Positions 49,925 to 61,900 of a DNA stretch of 64,000 nt are shown here, piece by piece. The stretch comes from Plasmodium coatneyi. Taxonomy: Eukaryota; Apicomplexa; Aconoidasida; Haemosporida; Plasmodiidae. Where the stretch lies: NCBI RefSeq assembly GCF_001680005.1, contig NC_033560.1:1305501-1369500 (forward strand), in the 5' to 3' direction. Numbering within the stretch: the stretch's first letter is position 1; each line of letters begins with the position of its first letter. Below the pieces are notes generated by a model. That model saw nothing but the letters and a program-made list of their open reading frames with translations, did no database searches and had not been told where the DNA came from. A program made the position numbers and the translations under genes.

Positions 49925-52232
49925 AACGTACATAAGAATGTTGGCTGTTTTGCGCAACTGAGGTGATGGACAGGAGAGGAATAATTTGAGATGGGGCAGA
50001 TGATAAAGTAACGGAGTTAGTCATTTGAAGGGGTGAATGAAACACTTCGTTCTGGAAATAGTTGTTTTCACAGTTGGGAGGTTTTTTCTTTTCTTTTTTT
50101 GCTAACCATTCGTCTGTTTGTTCGTCCGAACGTTAAGGGAGAAAAGAACGCCCAATAAATTTGCACTTCCCTAATAGGGCGTATGCGTCTGATTTTCTTT
50201 GCCTTTGAGAACAGCTGTAGGAGCGCATTGTCTCCTCAGCGCAATCCATTGCATATTTGCAAAAGCGACCAAGTGAGAAATGCGAAAATTGGTACGCATT
50301 CCCCATATTGTGTATTTGGGGAAGGGACCCCTTTCCTTTAAAAATTGTTAGCTAAATGGGGAAGCGAACACGCTCTAAGGTCAATAAAATGTAATGATCC
50401 AAAAGGGAAGAAAAAAATGGAACAAATTATGTAGAACATGGAAATGTGTCCCCGTGGTGAGTTCCCATTTGGTTATTCCTACATCCAGGGAGAAAATAAC
50501 TTTCCTCATTTAGGTCCCCCCGAAATGGGGAAGTTGGATTACACGTTTGTTTTATTAAAACCTTACTACTTTATCACTTATCACTTGTCACGTATAATTT
50601 TTGTGTTTTTTTTTTTTTCTTCTTCCTTTGTAACGTTTCGCCGTTCCGGCTGCACCGCGTCCACGTACGAATTTATGGGAATTCATTCTTTGGCCTTCCC
50701 CCCTTTTCTTTTCTCCTCATCGCTTTTTTTTTTTTAAAACGATAAAATTATCGATGAGTGCACAAATGGGAAGGTAAAATTGCCAAAAGGAAAGCACCTC
50801 CCTCAGCGAGCTATCATAATTAAAAAAAAAAAAAAAAAAAAAAAAGCGGCTTCCATTTGTACGCATGGGAAAAAAGTGTCTTCATATATATCACCCTTAA
50901 GTGTGTAAAAAAAAAAAAAAAAAATCCATCTTTGACGTTGCACTAAGATCTATACCTTTGTCTCTAACAACCTGGGGAAGCAAGCAAATTAGCAGTATGG
51001 CGATACCGGAAGACGATAAAAAAAAAAAAAAAAAAAAGACGGTTACATATGCACTTAGATGTAGGAGTGCGTGCGCCTTTTTTCTCCATTACTTTGGTTA
51101 TCCATTTGGAATTTCCCTCTTTTTGCGCACCTGCCTTTTCTTTTTTTTTTCTCATCTCACTTGGCTAATGCGTCCTTCCGGGTCTCGCGCGTGGCTTTAC
51201 ATATAAGTAAATAAATAAATATATATTATATATATTATGTATATATATTATATATGTATGTGTGTGCGTTTATGCGCGTGGAGAATTTATATATAAGTTT
51301 GTCCTTCGGTGAGCGGTGAAGCTTAGGAGCTTACCTGTGGCTACTTGCCAAATGCACATCTGTCTTTGCGTGATTTGACAGCGATACCCAGCTATGTCAT
51401 TTCGACTTGGAGTAAATGAAGAGTTTCTAGTGTGCGCTGTGGAGATGGTTTTTTTTCCCACGTGTGAATTTTTTTTTTTTTCCACAAACAGCCATGAAGA
51501 TACATCATATGTTTGCTTGTATATATGTGCGCGTAAATTATATGTGTAATTTTTTTTTCTCTCACCAGGCTTTTTTTTTCTTTTTTTTTTTTTTTCCTCA
51601 CGGCATTAAACATTTTGTCATTAGGTGTATTTCATCATTTCTTCACTTCTTCGTTTGGTAATTTCACATTTAGAAGAAAAGAAGGAACAAAATAAACTAC
51701 TTGCATGCAAAATATAGAGAATCCCTTTCGGTAATTGAATCTCCACCACAGAGAGTTCAGTCGCGTTTTCACCATTTCTTGCTTGGGCTGATTTGTTATT
51801 CCCCTCCATTGCTTGTGAAGAGGTACAGAGGAGTTTCCACTTTAGTTTTTTCGTGAGTGTGTTTGGAGGTGGAACCCTACTGAGGGGAACACACACTCCG
51901 CAGGGCCGCCGGACGGGTGGGGGACCTTGCGCTGCGGACCTCTACGCCAGTGTGTTTTCTGAGGGAAGCAGTCCATGCGAGTCCGTTTCTGACCCGTGCT
52001 TCTCCGGGGAGGCTCACTCGGCCCTGCAGCACTGCCGTACTCACGTGGGGATGTAGAATCGGGCGTCTCCCTCCTGTGGGGTCCACTTTTTTTGGGGGGG
52101 ATAACCCAATAGGTGTCCTCCTAGGAGATGCTCTCCCTGATAGAAGGCTGGCCCCCATTTACTGGACCGCACACCACCCTCATGCTACCCGTTTCACCTC
52201 CCACCCCCCGATGCAGTTAACAAGTTCTAAAA

Positions 52233-53919
52233 ATGAGAGAAGTCATTAGCATTCACGTGGGTCAGGCTGGTATTCAAATTGGAAATGCTTGTTGGTAATG
52301 GGATCAGAGAAAAGGAAAAAATTATAATCGTGTTGGCGCAATGAAGAGAAGTTTGTGTCACTTGTGATGTTTTCCGTTTGCATCTCGATGAACCGTTTCC
52401 TGATCTAGTGGCACAAACTTCTCTGCATTGCTCAGCAGCGTGCGTGTAAATGAATAGACGCACCATTACACATATATAAACGTTTGCCTGACTCGGTGCC
52501 ACTACAGGGAGTTATTCTGCTTGGAACATGGAATTCAGCCAGATGGACAGATGCCCAGTGACCAAGTCGTGGCAGGGGGAGATGATGCCTTCAACACGTT
52601 CTTCTCGGAAACGGGCGCTGGAAAGCACGTAAGTGGAGGGAGCAATTACAAGGGGGAGCATCCTCCCGAGGGTGAAAAATAATTTATTCCTTCTTGGGCC
52701 TCCCGTTTGGTGCATCTGTTGACCCGCTTGCCAACCCCCCCTTTGTCAGGTCCCACGATGTGTGTTCGTCGATTTAGAACCAACCGTTGTAGATGAAGTG
52801 AGGACAGGAACCTACCGCCAGCTGTTTCACCCAGAGCAGTTAATATCAGGAAAGGAAGATGCAGCAAACAATTTCGCAAGAGGACACTACACCATTGGAA
52901 AGGAAATAGTAGACGTCTGTTTAGATCGAGTGAGAAAATTGGCAGACAACTGTACAGGTCTACAAGGCTTTCTCATGTTTAATGCAGTGGGTGGAGGAAC
53001 AGGAAGTGGATTGGGATGTCTTCTATTGGAAAGGCTAGCCATAGATTACGGAAAGAAATCCAAGTTGAATTTCTGCTCCTGGCCTTCACCTCAAGTATCA
53101 ACCGCTGTGGTGGAACCATACAACTCGGTTTTGTCTACCCACTCTCTACTAGAACACACAGATGTAGCGATCATGTTAGACAATGAAGCTATTTACGACA
53201 TATGTAAGAAGAACTTGGATATAGAGAGGCCTACTTATACAAACTTAAACAGACTAATAGCCCAGGTCATATCCTCGTTGACGGCTTCCCTACGATTTGA
53301 TGGTGCCCTAAATGTGGACGTTACGGAATTTCAAACAAATTTGGTGCCTTACCCACGTATCCACTTTATGTTGTCGTCTTACGCCCCAATCATTAGTGCA
53401 GAGAAGGCATACCACGAGCAGCTATCCGTTTCTGAAATTACGAACTCTGCATTCGAACCTGCTTCTATGATGGCGAAATGTGATCCCCGTCATGGAAAAT
53501 ACATGGCTTGCTGTTTAATGTATAGAGGGGATGTCGTACCGAAGGATGTGAACGCTGCTGTTGCTACTATTAAGACGAAGAGGTCCATTCAGTTTGTTGA
53601 CTGGTGCCCAACAGGATTCAAGTGTGGTATTAACTACCAACCACCAACTGTTGTTCCTGGGGGAGATTTAGCGAAAGTGATGAGAGCCGTCTGCATGATA
53701 AGTAACTCCACCGCAATTGCTGAAGTGTTCTCCCGAATGGATCAGAAATTTGACCTCATGTATGCTAAGAGAGCGTTCGTCCACTGGTATGTTGGAGAAG
53801 GTATGGAAGAGGGGGAATTTAGTGAAGCCAGGGAAGATTTGGCCGCTTTGGAAAAGGATTACGAAGAGGTCGGTATTGAGACCAACGAGGGTGAAGGCGA
53901 AGACGAAGGATACGAATGA
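52233..53919 (+). CDS. Alpha-tubulin (type II features)
   Basis: Model: join(52233..52294, 52508..52628, 52750..53919), 450 aa, GT-AG borders with phases 2, 0. It opens MREVISIHVGQAGIQIGNACW, with the autoregulatory MREV. The GTP-binding tubulin signature GGGTGSG sits at residues 142-148, exactly the family position, and the tail is acidic (EGEDEGYE). It polymerises with beta-tubulin into microtubules. Two points favour the Plasmodium alpha-tubulin II paralogue over I: residue 40 is Gln, not the acetylatable Lys40, and the protein ends in GYE with no further residues (alpha-I, as I recall, has Lys40 and a short extra C-terminal extension). A Glu end also means no terminal tyrosine for a detyrosination cycle. 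Alpha-II is linked to male gametes, though it is expressed more widely. It is followed by RPS19 and BRR2, as I recall in P. falciparum. Confidence 0.95.
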
Positions 53920-56244
53920 GCTGTGCACTTCAAATGCGTACAAGTATGCGCTTACAAGTGGCTCAAAAAAAAAGAATAAAAAAATAGAAAAAAAAAAAAT
54001 AATAATTCATGCTCTCCGAAGAGTGCTCCATGCTTGCTGATTTGCACGTCTTTACATGAAGGTGTAGTAACGCAGAGGTGTAGCGGCACAATGGTGTTTT
54101 TTTTTTTTTTTTTTTTTAACGCATTATAGTTTTTTATGCGCTTCATTGACCGGTGAACGAATGAGCAGAGAAGTGTGCCCTACATATGGATGCTTGCACT
54201 TATGTGGACATTTATATATCCATGCACAGACGTGTGTAATACCTCCTGCCGCCGCCGATACGCGGGAGGATGGATAAGGCAAATATGCCAAATCCTACCG
54301 TGCAGTTATATCCCCCTGCGTGCACCCAATGAACACACCCATTTAGCACAAACAAAACACAGTGGCGAACTCAAATGACCATTTCACAGTTTTACATTTT
54401 TTACAAAAAGGTGCGCGGAACGGAAAGCAGTACTGGATGTACTGCTAAGGTTATTGGTGTTACATGCGTGATGGACATGTCAGTTGGACACATTGCAAAA
54501 TGAAGATGGCGTGGTTGTCCCCACCCCCGGCGCTCAGATTGATTTGGTCCAGCTTTTGCTATGACTGGTGAAAATTTTCTTTAATCAGGATGGGCAGGTT
54601 TATTTCTATATTGCCATTCACACACGTGAAGAACGTCATTTGGCTATTATTGCATTTTTTTTTTTTTTTTTTTTTTTCTGCTGACCTGTTCAGGTAAAAA
54701 TGTACCTTTTTTTGGCAACTTTTTTCGAGGGCAAAAAAAAGGAAAAAAAGGGAATGTGTGTTTCCAACCCAACGTACCGCATCCTACTGTTGAATGTTAA
54801 AAAGTGGATAATATATGCAGTGCCGCTTTTATGGGTAAATCCTACAATTGTCACGAAATGAAGAAAATGGAAAACTGTTCCCCTTAATTATCTACACAAG
54901 TGATCATGTAATATTGACGAAATTTGTATTAAAAATAATTATAGCGCTTTTTCTGGCGCATGCATGAGGAGGGAGAATCTCATATTTACGATTGCAAACA
55001 GGTTGAACGTTGAACAGGTGGGAAAAAAAGGGGGAAGCGCCCCATTTTCCTTTGGGGATGATAATCTCCTTTGCGCGAAAAAAAAAAATGCCGTAATGAA
55101 AAATGTGCTGGGCGTGCAGCATATATGAGCAACTACCGGCTCTTCGTGTTATGCCCGTGTTGTGGAGTTATGAGGAATTTTCAAAAATAAAATTTCCACC
55201 GCAGGGGGCAGATACACTCTTTTCCATGCGCGATTGCCCCCCATACGTTAGGCTTTTATATATGCACCACGCCCCTAATAATACAGCGCACTGGAGAGGC
55301 CAAATGCGACATAAACAAACTTCATTGCAGGGGGAAGAGAAAAGGTTGACGGCTGCGTGCTTTGCGAACCTTATAAGGTGGGAAAAAAATGACGGGGAAA
55401 AAAGCAATAATCACCACGTAATAAAACACGCACTTGCTTCACCACATTGCTCAGCATTGTTACGCGTGATAACGTAGCATACTGTGGTTGACCTTTTCCC
55501 ACCCGTTGTGATAACCCACGAGCCCTAAACTGTGACTGCCGTTGTTTTGTTGGTGTTGGCGGTGCGGTCGTGATATATTCAACAAAAAAAAAAGAAAGGT
55601 GGCGGTGGTGAAGCGCACTGGGGACGAACTCTTCCGCATGGGAAAAAAGGGGAAGGAAAAAATAAAATAATAAATGGGCACCGCACAATGGGCGGGATAT
55701 ATATATGTATTCCTCGAGGGGCATTTCTGCAAATGCCATATGCGCAACGCAAGGTACAAAGAACACGCTAGTAAAGTTTTATTGCCAGTGGGCACAAAAT
55801 TGCGTTCCCTCCCCGATGAGCCATTCGAACGCAGTATGTAAAAAGGAAAAAAAAAAAGAAAACTGCACAAGGTAAGCAAGAATACTATATAGTTATATGC
55901 TCTGCTTTTTTTCTTTTTTTTTTTTTTTTTATGAAAAGTGTTTACAAAGATCTACAAAAATAAATTGCCATCATATGCATGAAATTAAATTTTAAATTTT
56001 CCGAGAACAGAAGGAAAAAGGAGGTTGACTCACTTCACTGCTCTTTCGCAAGGGATTATTTTAGTATTTGTTCCCCCTCACCCATACTTTCTAAAAGTGG
56101 CATATAATAATATATGTATATGCATATATATGCTCGCAAAATTGTACGCTTAGAGAAAAAGCAAAAATCTACCAAAAACAGTCAAAGATACCCCAACGGA
56201 GTAACGTATAAAAATCTGTTAATTTTGCATTCAATTGAGGAAAA
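53920..56244. other. Intergenic region, alpha-tubulin to RPS19
   Basis: 2.3 kb with homopolymers near 54096, 54657 and 55917 and no supported gene. It serves as the tubulin 3' flank and the RPS19 promoter. Confidence 0.55.
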
Positions 56245-57127
56245 ATGGTAACGTGAAAAATAAAATAATTAAATTGCTCCTATTTGTATGACCCACCTAC
56301 GCGTTCGCCATGCGGGAATGTAGGTGTAGGGAGCCTGCATGAGAGCGGCAACATCGCGTTTGAGTGTACCGTACAGTTACGCGAATCCCTTTTGTTGTTT
56401 TCTTGTGGATGTTACGTAGCCCAGAAGGGGAAAACAGGGAGCCGCTTGGCGAACGCGCTTCAGCAGTATCGTCGATTTTTCCTCCCTCCCCGCTCGTATA
56501 TATGATGCACAACATGTTGGCGCACCGTATTTGCTCATCCCTTCGTTCCATTTATCTGGCATGCCGCCTTATCCATGTTGCTATGCTCCCCCCCATTTTA
56601 CTACCCTCCAGGCGGAAGAATTCACAGAAGATATAGGAGTGGTGAACAAGAGGTTGCTCGAACCAGTGCCCTTTGTAAGGACGAACAACTGCATCAAGGA
56701 TGTAGATTCCGAGTTGTTCATTAAGGCATATGCTAGTTACTTAAAACTGCACAACAAAATAACCTTCCCCAAATGGTGTAACTTTGTGAAAACAGGAAAG
56801 GGAAGAAAGTTGGCCCCCCTAAATGAGGACTGGTATTTTGTAAAGGCATCGAGCATCTTAAGAAAATTGTACCTTAGTCCAGACATTGGAGTTGGCTACC
56901 TGAGAAGGCACTACAGTTACAAGCAAAGAAGAGGTGTTGCCCCCAACCACACCAGTTTGGCTAGCGGAAAGATCCTAAGGTCAATTTTGCAGCAGCTAGA
57001 GAATCTCGGTTATGTAGAACAGAACCCAAAGAAAAAGGGAAGAAGACTCACCACCAAGGGGGAGAATGCCATTAACAACTTTGCCAGGTACATCAACAAG
57101 AAGGTGTATAAATTGGAGAAGGAGTGA
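56245..57127 (+). CDS. RPS19: 40S ribosomal protein S19
   Basis: Model: join(56245..56247, 56612..57127), 172 aa. The first exon would be the ATG codon alone (AAAAATG|GTAACG). The acceptor TACCCTCCAG opens exon 2 at AEEFTEDIGVVNKRLLEP. The S19e family pattern is clear: IKDVDSELFIKAYASYLKLH, LAPLNEDWYFVKASSILRKLYL, then GVGYLRRHYSYKQRRGVAPNH (split here as landmarks), SILQQLENLGYV and the C-terminal GRRLTTKGENAINNFARYI. S19 is needed for maturation of the small subunit and sits on the head of the 40S ribosome. The N-terminus is about 25 residues longer than in human S19 (145 aa). The exon-1 position is inferred from splice signals; an unspliced start at 56531 would be non-ATG and unlikely. Confidence 0.9.
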
Positions 57128-58957
57128 TGGGACAGAGAGGCTGAGCAAGGAAAGTTCCCACGAAAGTGGAATCGTTAGAAAGTATTGTGCAGATAAAAGG
57201 CGGAACCACAGACGGAGCATCTCGTGGAACTTGCACCAGGTGTATTGACTCACCGAACGTGAGAGAAACCACACGTTGTTGCATCTGTGCGTGAGTATGC
57301 TGCCTACCCCTGGATAACAACAATTTTAAGTGGGATGCACTTTTTCCTTTTCTTTTTTTTTTTCCACCATCTTGTGAATTTTATATGTATGTGTGTTATT
57401 CCCCTTTTTTAATACTTCAATGTTGTGGTACCTTATATCCTATTTTTACAATTTCACGTCGATTGGGAAAAACGTTACGGTAACCTGCGGGGAGAGAACC
57501 CCAGCCGTGCCGCCCTGACAGCGACAACTGCAACTTTAACTTATGCGTTAAATTTTTTAAAAAATTTCGGGAAGCCCATTGAATGCGCGGCAAAAGTGGT
57601 AAAATTGCCTGAACAGTCAGGCGAAAAAGAAAAAATGGAACAAACAAATGAACTTTTACCTCCTTTTTCCATAAAGATCGCTTCACATTTTGTTGACAGA
57701 AAAACTGCTCGTTTAAAATAAACACAGAGGGATATGGCGTCCGTGTCTGGGGCCACCTCTCCTCATGGAGTTAAATTATTTCAAGGAAGGTAAAGAAAAA
57801 CGCACAAAATTGTACTTTTTTCAGGAGGAAGAGGCCCATTGGGTGGCCTCCACACAGGTATGAATGGAACACGCAGTGTGGTTGCCATCACCTTTTGACT
57901 TTTGCCTTTTTGTTGTTTCCTCTTCTTAAAGGAGAGCACATAGGGTGGGTGAAGCGTGCCGTTGTGGAATACCCCGCTATCTATTGGCGAACAGAAGAGA
58001 ATGACAACCTTTTCACGTCAGCGAAGTTTTGTCCCCCATGTGGGTTGTTCAATTTGTTCTTACTTACCCATATTGGTATCTGTTCCCGTGAAAAGAAAGC
58101 AGTGCTTACAAAATATATATATATGTAACGTGGGCGTAATGACACCTCTTTTGTTGGAAAAATGGGGAAATAACATCGAGGAAGGCGTTGACCCACGCGA
58201 ATTTTGCGCGATTAAAGTTTGGCTTCCCTTCTTAGTTCCTTCTGCGTGAGAACGAATGTATACAACGTTTTGCGGGACGAGGCCATTCACATTCCCAATG
58301 GAGGAATCTTTCCACCTCCGTGCATTTTCCAAAGGTATTTTTTTTTTTTTTTTTTTTTTTTTTAAACGCGCATAGGGTAATATGACCCACATTTTCCGAT
58401 GCGGAGGAGCCCCGTTTGGGAAGCAATTTTCTCCGTTGGCAGTCACCCCTGTGTTTCGCCAAATCGATATAAACCCCCACCGCTTAGCAGGAGCATATGC
58501 AAAAGGGGAGGGAAGCAGCCCATGCGTAAGAGAGCACACAACGGTGAAGTACGAGCAATTGTTACGTGATTTCCTGCTCAAATATTTTCCGTTCTAGTCA
58601 CGCTACTTATTTGAAGTTACCTTTTTTGTTTATGCGTGTTCGTGGGGATGGAAAGGGGAACATCCATCAGTCGTTTAGTGTTATTTGTTCGAAGGGGCAT
58701 TTAGGGTATGACCCCATTTGGGGAGGTTATCCGAGGAGGTCATTCCTTCCTTCTTTTAAGAAAAAAAAAAAAGAGGGAAGGCGCATATAGTAGCATACGC
58801 TTACTACATTGTTGTGGAAGTGTATACCGCTACGGCGAATTCAAATCGGTGGCAAGTTAGCGCTTGTCAGGGAGTGGCCTCCATTTGAAAGACCACCAAT
58901 TTAGGGAAAACCACCCATTTAGGGGATACCACCCCGTTGTAGTGAAGCCAGTACACC
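57128..58957. other. Intergenic region, RPS19 to BRR2
   Basis: 1.8 kb without a supported gene. It has T-runs near 57349 and 58339 and an A-run near 58760. The BRR2 promoter should be in the right half. Confidence 0.55.
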
Positions 58958-61900
58958 ATGGCGGAGGAGTATGAAAAGTACAAGCGGTTTGAATACCGCA
59001 TGAATTCGAACTTAGTCCTCCAGAGGGAGGGTCCCATTCCAAACTTTAATGAACCCACGGGGGAGAGTGAAAGTCTGGTTGGGAAGCTGAAGCATAGGAT
59101 GGGCGACAAAGTAGAATACACAAAACCTACCATCCAAGGAAGAAGAGATGAATCATTTAGGAGGAGCAACAAAAGGAAGGATCTAATCTTCGATGAGAGT
59201 AGGAAGAAAATCAGAAGAGGAACCAGTGGAAGCGTTAAGGAGAGGAGCGTTTTAAGTATTAACCTGCAGGACATATTTATGTATAAGCCCAGCACGAAAT
59301 ACACAGAAAAAATGTTTTCCAATGTAATGGGTTCTGTTAGAGCCATTATTGGAGATCACACGGGGGACATAATCAACAGTGCCTGTAACGAGATACTACT
59401 CATTCTGAAAAACGACAAATTAAACGATGAGGAGAAGAAGAAACAAGTGGAAGATGCACTGGAGGTGTCCTCCATGAGGGATGAACAGTTTATCGAGCTG
59501 AACAACTACGCCAGGGAAATTTACGATTTTAACAGGAAGGAAGTTTTTGAAGAAGTGGATGAAGAGGAGGGGGTTGCCGTGGTTTTTGAGGAAGATGACG
59601 AATACTTCGACTATAGAAGCAGCACCAAGGGGAGGGACGGGACTAAGAGTCAGGAGGACATGGCCAGCACGAACGAGCTGAGTGACGATTACCAAATTGG
59701 CATCGACGATGCGGAAGAGGAGGATGAAAACTATGATGATGATGAGGAGGAAGATAATGAAAGTGATGATGATGACGATGAGAAAAGTGACCTTTCAGAT
59801 GAAGAGAATAGTCACGGGGAGGAGGACGACGGGAAGGACGACCAGGAGGGGGAAGACGCAACAGGGAAAGGGAAGAGAAGTACCCGGAAGAAGAGCGCCA
59901 AAAGTAGTACTATTACCACACCGGGTGCTTTCCCCATGAAGAAAAAACAGGAAAAGCAGGAGAAACATCTAAGCTTGAAGGGTATGAAGAAAGACACGGA
60001 TGGGAAGAGAAAGGAAACGGAAGACTACGAGTTGGAAACAAATTCGATAGATGCACATTGGTTGCAGAGGGAACTGAATAAAGTCTTTACCGACCCGTCC
60101 CTCTGTCTAGAGAAGGAGAAGGAAGTGCTCGATGTGCTAGGTATCTATGACATACAAGAATGTGAGAATAAGCTAGTACACATTCTAAAGTACGAGAATT
60201 TTTCCATGGCAAAATTGCTAATCAAGAATCGGTGGAAGGTTTACTACTGCACGTTGCTTGGGCAGGCCCAGACGGAGAAGGAGAAGAAGAGGATCATGGA
60301 GGAGATGAGGAAGAGTGAGGAGGGAGAAGAGATTCTGGAGGAGCTTTCCAATTTTAAGGCCATGAAGAGGAACAAGCAGAGCGAGTTTGCCAAGACGATG
60401 CGGAGGGAGGCAGACAATTTATTTAAAAAGAGGAGGTACCCTGCAGACGGGGTGGAGGACGCCACGGAGGGGACTCCTCATGGGGGGGGCAGGTTCATCC
60501 GTGAGGAGGAGGACGACGAAACTGACAATGAAGATGAAGAAGAGGACGAAGATGATGAAGAGGATGACGGTGACGGTGATGACGCCCCTGCGAAGAACGC
60601 CAAGGCGGGCACGAAACACCCTCTGAAGACGAACCAATTAACTGTGAAGGTGGGCACGAAGAAGGGAGGGAAAAAAGTCAATACGGGGGAGCACCCTGAC
60701 GGGGACAACGAGGAAGACGAAGAATCAGTGGAACACTTCAGAGCCAAGTATGTCGATTTGGAAAAGATGGATGTTAAGCAAAAAGGAGCAGATTTTTTTA
60801 ACAGAGAAGTGGTCCTACCTGTGGATAGCACCCGAGTGGAGAAAAAAGAATACGATGAGATTATTATTTCCAGTTCGAGAAGTAAAAGCAGCAGTGCGAA
60901 GGGATCCCTCGACAATGAAAAGGCAAGGGGGAGAGAGAATTACTACACGAACCCGGAGGATATAAACCTTGTCAACGTGTCAGATTTACCCGAGTGGGCG
61001 CAGGAAGTTTTCACCTGCGTAGGAATTAGCAAACTGAACGCTATACAGTCCAAGGTGCATGATGTGGCCCTGAACAGATATGAGGAAAATATGCTTATTT
61101 GTGCCCCAACGGGTTCAGGAAAAACGAACATCGCCTTACTATGTATGCTGAATGTTATTGGAAGTTATAGGTTACGTAGCGGCAACATCGACAGGAAGAA
61201 CTTTAAGGTTATATACATATCTCCTATGAAGGCGTTGGTGAATGAGCAGGTGCAGTCATTCTCTCTGAGATTGAAGTGTTTAAATTTGAAGGTGAGCGAA
61301 TTAACAGGTGATGTGAATTTGAGTAGTAAGGAGATTGACGAGAGTCAGGTGATTGTGATGACCCCGGAGAAATTCGAGGTGATCAGTCGAAAGTGGAATG
61401 AGAAGATCCTTCTGCAGAAGATAAAGCTCATCATCTTCGATGAGATACACTTGTTGAATGAGGCACGTGGAAACGTCCTCGAGAGCATCATCAGTCGGAT
61501 TAATAGGTATGTTGACAACACGCTGGTCTATGACGGTGGGGCAGCCACAGGGGGGACGAACGTTACAATGGATGATGTTCAGCAAAACAACCTAAACATG
61601 CACAGGAAGAAGATCCGTCTGGTGGGTCTGTCCGCCACGCTACCAAATTATGAGGACGTTGGATTGTTTCTGCGAGCTGACCTGCGAAGAGGTGTGTTCT
61701 ACTTTGATTACTCCTTCAGACCAGTCCAGCTGGAGCAGCACTACGTTGGTATTAAGGAGAAGAAGGGCATTAAAAAGTACGCCCTCATGAATCAGGTAAC
61801 CTATGAAAAGGTCCTAGAAGAGGCGGGAAAGAATCAAATACTAATTTTCGTGCACAGTAGGAAGGAGACCTACCGAACAGCGAAAATGCTAATAGACAAA

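Larger units (their letters stand above)
48276..52232. other. Long intergenic region from pir gene 3 to alpha-tubulin
   Basis: Left part (to about 49.3 kb): AT-rich pir 3' flank with a pyrimidine tract (48370-48470) and a minisatellite. From about 50 kb the composition returns to that of the core genome. Poly-A/T runs occur near 50825, 50910, 51020 and 51580. A GC-rich, stop-poor block lies at about 51890-52120, 110-340 bp before the alpha-tubulin ATG. No gene is supported; the right end should hold the tubulin promoter and 5' UTR. Confidence 0.55.
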
